The notes under the pieces are model-generated. The model was not told the origin of the DNA and ran no database searches. It saw nothing but the letters and a program-made list of their open reading frames with translations. Made by a program: the position numbers and the translations under genes. This document shows positions 24,114 to 26,541 of a stretch of DNA of 26,541 bases, one piece after another. The stretch covers positions 1 through 26,541 of the IMG/VR virus record IMGVR_UViG_3300043409_001777. The stretch is one strand, 5' to 3'. Position 1 is the stretch's first letter; each line of letters starts with the position of its first letter. The DNA is from a virus.

Positions 24114-24275
24114 TCAAGCTGTGCGATCGAGCCGAGGAGATGGATAGCTGTCCGCCTTGGCCAAGCCGTGGCTTATCGTGAAGCGTTGCGTGCTCTCCTC
24201 TTTGGTGAGTTGTCGGTATCCACAGCCGCTCAGCGACAGGAGGGACACCAGGGCTAGGACTGAAATCATATGCAT
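24114..24275 (-). CDS. Truncated small lipoprotein, runs out of frame into recombinase
   Basis: This 53-residue ORF has a good ribosome binding site (AAGGA, ten bases before the ATG). It has a clean lipoprotein signal: hydrophobic ISVLALVSLLSLSGC with the lipobox LSGC (Cys18). The following residues TKEESTQRFTISHGLAKADSY look like the start of a normal periplasmic lipoprotein. The last ten residues (PSPRLDRTA) are read from recombinase DNA in another frame, so the gene has lost its 3' part. It may originally have been a moron in the lysogeny block, for example for superinfection exclusion or host conversion. That role is inference. The protein could still be made and exported. Confidence 0.65.
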   Translation of the reverse strand: MHMISVLALVSLLSLSGCGYRQLTKEESTQRFTISHGLAKADSYPSPRLDRTA

Positions 24276-24314
24276 GGTGGGTCTATCCTTTGGTGTGGGT
24301 AAAACGTCGAAAAC

Positions 24315-24809
24315 TCACGATTGAAGCGTTAAAAACAGAGGCGAAACATATCGCATGGTCAAGCCCTTACGGGCTACCCGGCGAGCAATGCGCCGGGCTG
24401 AATCGGTAACCAGAACCCTAGCCGACATCAAGCGCACGGATGCCCTTGATTTTCCTAAGCCTGCGGAGCAGGCGACGACCAGCGCGGAATCATCAGCAGA
24501 TAGCGATAATCGGCGCTCTTTAAGTGCGGTTGAAAGCACGAGGGATAGCCGGCGCTCTTTAACATTGCCAGCAAAAAAAGCGGGTAAAAAAATCAGCGGT
24601 CCGTACGATGACAAAATGCTCAAAGATTTATTATTGAAAAAGAAGCCTTTGGCTTTGGTGTTATCGGCAAAAGGGCTGGTAAAATGGGCGCAAAGCATCC
24701 GCCCAGGTGATGACAATATGGCCGAGGCCATATTATTCGCAAAGAATCGGCTGGTAAAAATCAAACAGCCATACGATGGAGAGATGCGACCCCGCAAGGC
24801 ATCACTCAT
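24315..24809 (-). CDS. Uncertain ORF over an AT-richer repeat region
   Basis: The 164-residue minus ORF starts in an eight-base overlap with the repressor stop (ATGAGTGA) and has AGAGG eight bases upstream, which favours this strand. It fits a minus-strand unit running repressor, this ORF, lipoprotein. The product is unusual: Phe/Ser/Leu-rich, with internal repeats such as SYGCLIFTSRFFANN and SYGPLIFLPAFFAGN, and KERRLSL twice. The plus strand is also open (24355-24954, 199 residues, Lys-rich, with three AK..VK..PYDD.M-like repeats), but its 3' part runs antisense to the repressor. Repeats are spaced by multiples of three, so both frames look ordered. It could also be a noncoding repeat tract. 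Confidence 0.35.
   Translation of the reverse strand: MSDALRGRISPSYGCLIFTSRFFANNMASAILSSPGRMLCAHFTSPFADNTKAKGFFFNNKSLSILSSYGPLIFLPAFFAGNVKERRLSLVLSTALKERRLSLSADDSALVVACSAGLGKSRASVRLMSARVLVTDSARRIARRVARKGLTMRYVSPLFLTLQS
24511..24562. repeat. 13-bp direct repeat pair, 39-bp period
   Basis: CGGCGCTCTTTAA occurs at 24511-24523 and 24550-24562. The 39-bp period equals 13 codons, so the repeat is in phase in either coding reading. Confidence 0.8.
24571..24790. repeat. Three imperfect ~52-bp repeats
   Basis: Units at about 24571-24622, 24667-24721 and 24739-24790 share GCAAA, then GGTAAAA, then (less in the middle unit) a TACGATG-like block. Offsets are 96 and 72 bases, both multiples of three. 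Similarity is partial and was judged by eye. Confidence 0.55.
24715..24734. repeat. 20-bp perfect palindrome
   Basis: AATATGGCCGAGGCCATATT has 9-bp arms and a two-base centre. It lies within the repeat tract between the second and third units. It could be a protein-binding site or a hairpin; no T-run follows. Confidence 0.75.
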
Positions 24810-25173
24810 GCTTGCCGCCTCTCTGGCCTGCGCTTTCGAGCGCATCCAGGCGGATCTTGACGGCATCAATCGTCGTTTGTTGCGCCTTGAGCTGACGCAA
24901 CAGAGCAAGGAAACGAGGCTGGACGACGACGGGAAGGTGGGCGACTGCCGCTAAGTCCATGAAGTTCTGCCGCTCCTCGCCGTAAAGTTCCAGGGCATTT
25001 GCCCAGGAGTCGAGACGATCGAGGGGCGGCGGCTTGGTCTTTTTTAATACCTGCGTCACGTAACTTTGTGCGGCGTCTTCATTCTTGGCGTTCGTTGCCC
25101 TTACGAATGCCCGGCGAGACTCAAACTTGGCCGCTATTAGGGTATTTAGAAGTTGAGAGAAAGCGGTTGGCAC
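24802..25173 (-). CDS. Phage repressor (CI-like, HTH)
   Basis: From GTG 25173 this is a 123-residue protein. Its HTH part, about residues 4-55, reads AFSQLLNTLIAAKFESRRAFVRATNAKNEDAAQSYVTQVL then PPPLDRLDSWANALEL. It ends in a helix likely to be a coiled coil (ALLRQLKAQQTTIDAVKIRLDALE). Short repressors without a peptidase domain of this pattern are known from Xanthomonadales prophages. The frame is open upstream to ATG 25251 and beyond, but that would encode through the palindromic operator at 25221, so I prefer the GTG, despite no clear Shine-Dalgarno. Divergent orientation from early genes and flanking operators support the role. It should hold lytic genes off. Confidence 0.75.
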   Translation of the reverse strand: MPTAFSQLLNTLIAAKFESRRAFVRATNAKNEDAAQSYVTQVLKKTKPPPLDRLDSWANALELYGEERQNFMDLAAVAHLPVVVQPRFLALLRQLKAQQTTIDAVKIRLDALESAGQRGGKHE

Positions 25174-25220
25174 GCCGCAATCTATCGGCGTTTTGTGAAT
25201 TTCGCAAATTGTGCTTGCAT

Positions 25221-25239
25221 TGGACACCAATGGTGTCCA
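25221..25239. promoter_or_regulatory. Operator 1, 19-bp palindrome
   Basis: TGGACACCAATGGTGTCCA has perfect 8-bp arms with a three-base centre. It lies 48 bases upstream of the repressor GTG start. The same half-sites recur at 25287. It is likely bound by the adjacent repressor. A rightward -35 (TTGCAT, 25215-25220) and a poor -10 (CATGAT, 25238-25243) flank it. Confidence 0.8.
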
Positions 25240-25252
25240 TGATATTCCCATG

Positions 25253-25275
25253 CCGCCAGGATGGGCGGTTTTCTT
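25253..25275 (+). terminator. Terminator-like hairpin between the two operators
   Basis: CCGCC and GGCGG (five pairs, loop AGGATG) are followed by TTTTCTTT on the plus strand. The stem is short but G+C only, and the T-run is good. It would stop rightward transcripts entering from the repressor side. On the minus strand the hairpin lies just before ATG 25251. Confidence 0.5.
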
Positions 25276-25286
25276 TTCCTCTGAGG

Positions 25287-25305
25287 TGGACACCAAAAGT
25301 GTCCA
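25287..25305. promoter_or_regulatory. Operator 2, 19-bp palindrome
   Basis: TGGACACCAAAAGTGTCCA has 7-bp arms with a five-base centre and the same total length as operator 1. Centre-to-centre distance is 66 bases, about six helical turns, which would let one protein complex bind both on one face. It covers the -35 and spacer of the early promoter. Confidence 0.8.
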
Positions 25306-25316
25306 GTCTTTATGAT
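25287..25316 (+). promoter_or_regulatory. Putative early rightward promoter
   Basis: TGGACA (25287-25292) as -35 and TATGAT (25311-25316) as -10 are separated by 18 bases; each matches five of six sigma-70 consensus positions. The operator overlaps the -35 and spacer, so repressor binding would block it. The expected start of transcription (near 25323) lies after the ATG at 25312, which leaves the start of the next gene in doubt. Confidence 0.5.
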
Positions 25317-25527
25317 CTACCGCCCGACTCTCACCACTACCACCGCCCCGGAGATCCTGGCCACCATCCAGGCGATCCAGGCCGCCGAGCAGCGCACCCG
25401 CGCGAGCGTGGTCCAAGAGTTGTTGACTCTGGGACTCAAGGCTCGCGGCAAAGCTCTAGCTGGTGTCGTGCGTCGTAGCGGTGCGCGTCATGTTCATGCC
25501 CGTGATTCTGTCGGGGTGAAATCGTGA
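25312..25527 (+). CDS. Ribbon-helix-helix-like early regulator (Cro position)
   Basis: This 71-residue protein reads RPTLTTTTAPEILATIQAIQAAEQRTRASVVQELLTLGLKARGK: one short strand, then two helices, the plan of Arc/MetJ-type ribbon-helix-helix proteins. The basic C-terminus is probably flexible. It is the first rightward gene after the operators, where Cro lies in lambdoid phages. ATG 25312 has no ribosome binding site and falls in the presumed -10, so either the transcript starts further upstream or translation is leaderless. Its stop overlaps the next start (GTGA). The DNA-binding role is an inference from fold pattern and place. Confidence 0.6.
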   Translation: MIYRPTLTTTTAPEILATIQAIQAAEQRTRASVVQELLTLGLKARGKALAGVVRRSGARHVHARDSVGVKS

Positions 25528-25976
25528 GGCACGCAACGAATGCCCGCCCGTCGTTGCGTCCGCTGTCCGAGGCTTTCGCGCAGTTCCGCGACCGCATCGC
25601 CGCCGCTGAGATCGGACGCCGATTAGATTTGTCCACGTCGACCATTAGCCGCGACCGCAAGGACTCGCCTGTGGAGTCGTGGTCGTTCGCTGAGCTGATC
25701 CGTACTGACGAACTGTTGCGCCACGTGCTGACCGATTACCTAGACGGCGGACACTCAAGCTCTGCTGACCCGCGCTTGCTGGCTGCTGATCTGGCGCGCG
25801 AAGTCCAGGCAACGGCGGATCTGCACTGCACCGTGATGGCCGCGCAGGCAGACGGGAAGATTGACCCGCGTGAGCGCGCGCTGATCCGCCAACGAATCCT
25901 TGATCGTCAAAACACCGACGCCGCGCTCCTGCGTGATTTGGAAGCGATGGACGCACGTGAAGGAGCCAGGTCATGA
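25524..25976 (+). CDS. CII-like transcriptional regulator (HTH)
   Basis: This 150-residue protein starts with GTG overlapping the previous stop. Residues about 13-50 read LSEAFAQFRDRIAAAEIGRRLDLSTSTISRDRKDS, a helix-turn-helix of the phage CII/early regulator type. The C-terminal half is helical and charged (LAADLAREVQATADLHCTVMAAQADGKIDPRERALIRQRIL). It sits second in the rightward early operon, like cII in lambdoid phages. The N-terminal domain is well supported; the DNA target and role in the lysis-lysogeny choice are not. It is longer than lambda CII (97 residues). Confidence 0.7.
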   Translation: MRHATNARPSLRPLSEAFAQFRDRIAAAEIGRRLDLSTSTISRDRKDSPVESWSFAELIRTDELLRHVLTDYLDGGHSSSADPRLLAADLAREVQATADLHCTVMAAQADGKIDPRERALIRQRILDRQNTDAALLRDLEAMDAREGARS

Positions 25977-26137
25977 GCGACAAAGCCAAGCCACGATTCA
26001 CTAAGCCCGCACAAATCATCATCAGCGAAGAACGGCGCGACGTGGTGACGTTGTGCAACGCGATGCTCGATCAATCAAAAATCCGTCTGGTGCGCCTGCG
26101 CGCATTGGTCGATGCAGGAAAGGCAGTAAAACCATGA
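25973..26137 (+). CDS. Small helical hypothetical protein
   Basis: This 54-residue protein starts at an ATGA overlap with the CII-like gene and ends at ATGA with the next. The upstream AAGGAGCCAGGTC holds a very good ribosome binding site, AAGGAG. It is basic: MSDKAKPRFTKPAQIIISEE, then RRDVVTLCNAMLDQSKIRLVRLRALVDAG. No family was recognised. The tight overlaps and strong site make a real gene likely. Confidence 0.65.
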   Translation: MSDKAKPRFTKPAQIIISEERRDVVTLCNAMLDQSKIRLVRLRALVDAGKAVKP

Positions 26138-26382
26138 ACGATCCTCAATCAGTCAAAGGCGTCTACGCGATCGACAAGGGCGTGCCCGTGGTGGTGCGTC
26201 GCTGTGAACGTGTGCGCAAATATCCGATTCGTGACATGCAGGTGGGCGACAGCTTTCTGGTGCCGACGGCGGACATTCAACGCAACCTTGCCCAACACGT
26301 TCGCAACGTCGCCGTCGCGCACGGCATGAAGACGGCAGTGCGCAAGACAGACGACGGCGTCCGCGTTTGGCGGATCGCATGA
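26134..26382 (+). CDS. Small phage protein of the VGDSF / RVWRI type (DUF7303-like)
   Basis: This 82-residue protein starts at an ATGA overlap, with AGGAAAGG shortly upstream. The core YPIRDMQVGDSFLVPTADIQRNL followed by HGMKTAVRK and the end DGVRVWRIA is a pattern I know from small phage early-region proteins, which I place tentatively in DUF7303. The family's function is unknown to me. An upstream extension to 26053 is possible but has no support. It belongs to the early operon. Confidence 0.7.
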   Translation: MNDPQSVKGVYAIDKGVPVVVRRCERVRKYPIRDMQVGDSFLVPTADIQRNLAQHVRNVAVAHGMKTAVRKTDDGVRVWRIA

Positions 26383-26541
26383 GCGCGGCGCGTCAACACA
26401 CGGACGGCATCAGTGCCACGGGCGAAACCACGCAAATCATCAAGCCGATGGGCCGTGCTGAGGAAGCGTTGCGCAAGACTGGTCACCAGTCGCCAAATTG
26501 CCGCCCAATCAGCAACGAGGACTGGATCGAGTTGGAATCTC
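26379..26541 (+). CDS. Hypothetical early protein (3' partial)
   Basis: An ATG in ATGA overlap with the previous stop opens a frame that stays open to the window end (54 codons seen). It starts MSAARQHTDGISATGETTQ and contains KPMGRAEEALRKTG and NCRPISNEDWIEL. No domain was recognised. The overlap pattern shared by the whole early operon makes it credible. Confidence 0.55.
   Translation, partial: MSAARQHTDGISATGETTQIIKPMGRAEEALRKTGHQSPNCRPISNEDWIELES

Noticed and set aside
22986-24300. Prophage attachment core (attL/attR) near the recombinase
   Set aside because: No convincing direct repeat pair could be assigned; the region upstream of the recombinase appears deleted.
25152-25243. Short minus ORF (MDTIGVQCKHN...) starting in operator 1
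   Set aside because: About 40 codons, out of frame with the repressor, with no ribosome site; it uses the operator as coding sequence.
25173-25416. N-terminal extension of the repressor to 25251 or 25416
   Set aside because: It would be encoded by the operators and the terminator-like hairpin, and the extra residues have no domain pattern.
1-26541. CRISPR array, tRNA, rRNA or insertion sequence
   Set aside because: No regularly spaced identical repeats, no cloverleaf-like sequence and no transposase pattern were seen on either strand by eye.

Overview
The window is the structural half plus the immunity/early-control region of a tailed, siphovirus-like temperate phage or prophage, in lambda-like gene order. 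Coding is GC-rich and dense, with many ATGA, GTGA and TAATG stop/start overlaps. The family matches (S49 protease, P22-type coat, DUF1833, NlpC/P60, TipJ, Xanthomonadales-type repressor and CII-like regulator) suggest a proteobacterial host, perhaps Xanthomonadales. That host guess rests on remembered family resemblance, not on a search.

Layout. Bases 1-4743 hold the packaging and portal genes: 5'-truncated large terminase, a zinc-ribbon protein, a 119-aa structural protein, a gpW-position protein and the portal. Bases 4740-8280 hold an inserted module of fibre/decoration-type proteins, in which one domain occurs three times, and a Trp-repeat protein. Bases 8321-9688 encode an S49 protease with an in-frame internal start for a Nu3-like scaffold. 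Bases 9736-10887 encode a P22-type major capsid protein, followed by a hairpin. Bases 10965-12328 hold an acidic DxDxDG protein and a two-gene membrane cassette. Bases 12325-14711 hold the head-tail joining, tail completion, tail tube and G/GT chaperone genes (programmed -1 frameshift on A7). Bases 14704-22986 hold the tape measure, M-position protein, a pectate-lyase-like tailspike, DUF1833 (gpL-like), NlpC/P60 (gpK-like) and an I-J fused tail-tip protein.

From 22910 to 25173 the genes run on the minus strand: a large serine recombinase lacking its catalytic domain, a small lipoprotein gene that runs out of frame into it (an apparent deletion scar), a repeat-bearing low-GC region, and the phage repressor. 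Between the repressor and the rightward early genes are two 19-bp palindromic operators of almost the same sequence, with a terminator-like hairpin between them. From 25312 to the end of the window run the early genes: a ribbon-helix-helix-like protein, a CII-like regulator, two small ORFs and a partial ORF.

The late genes together build the capsid, connector and non-contractile tail; the lysogeny block appears damaged. No endolysin, replication gene, tRNA, CRISPR array or insertion sequence was recognised in the window.
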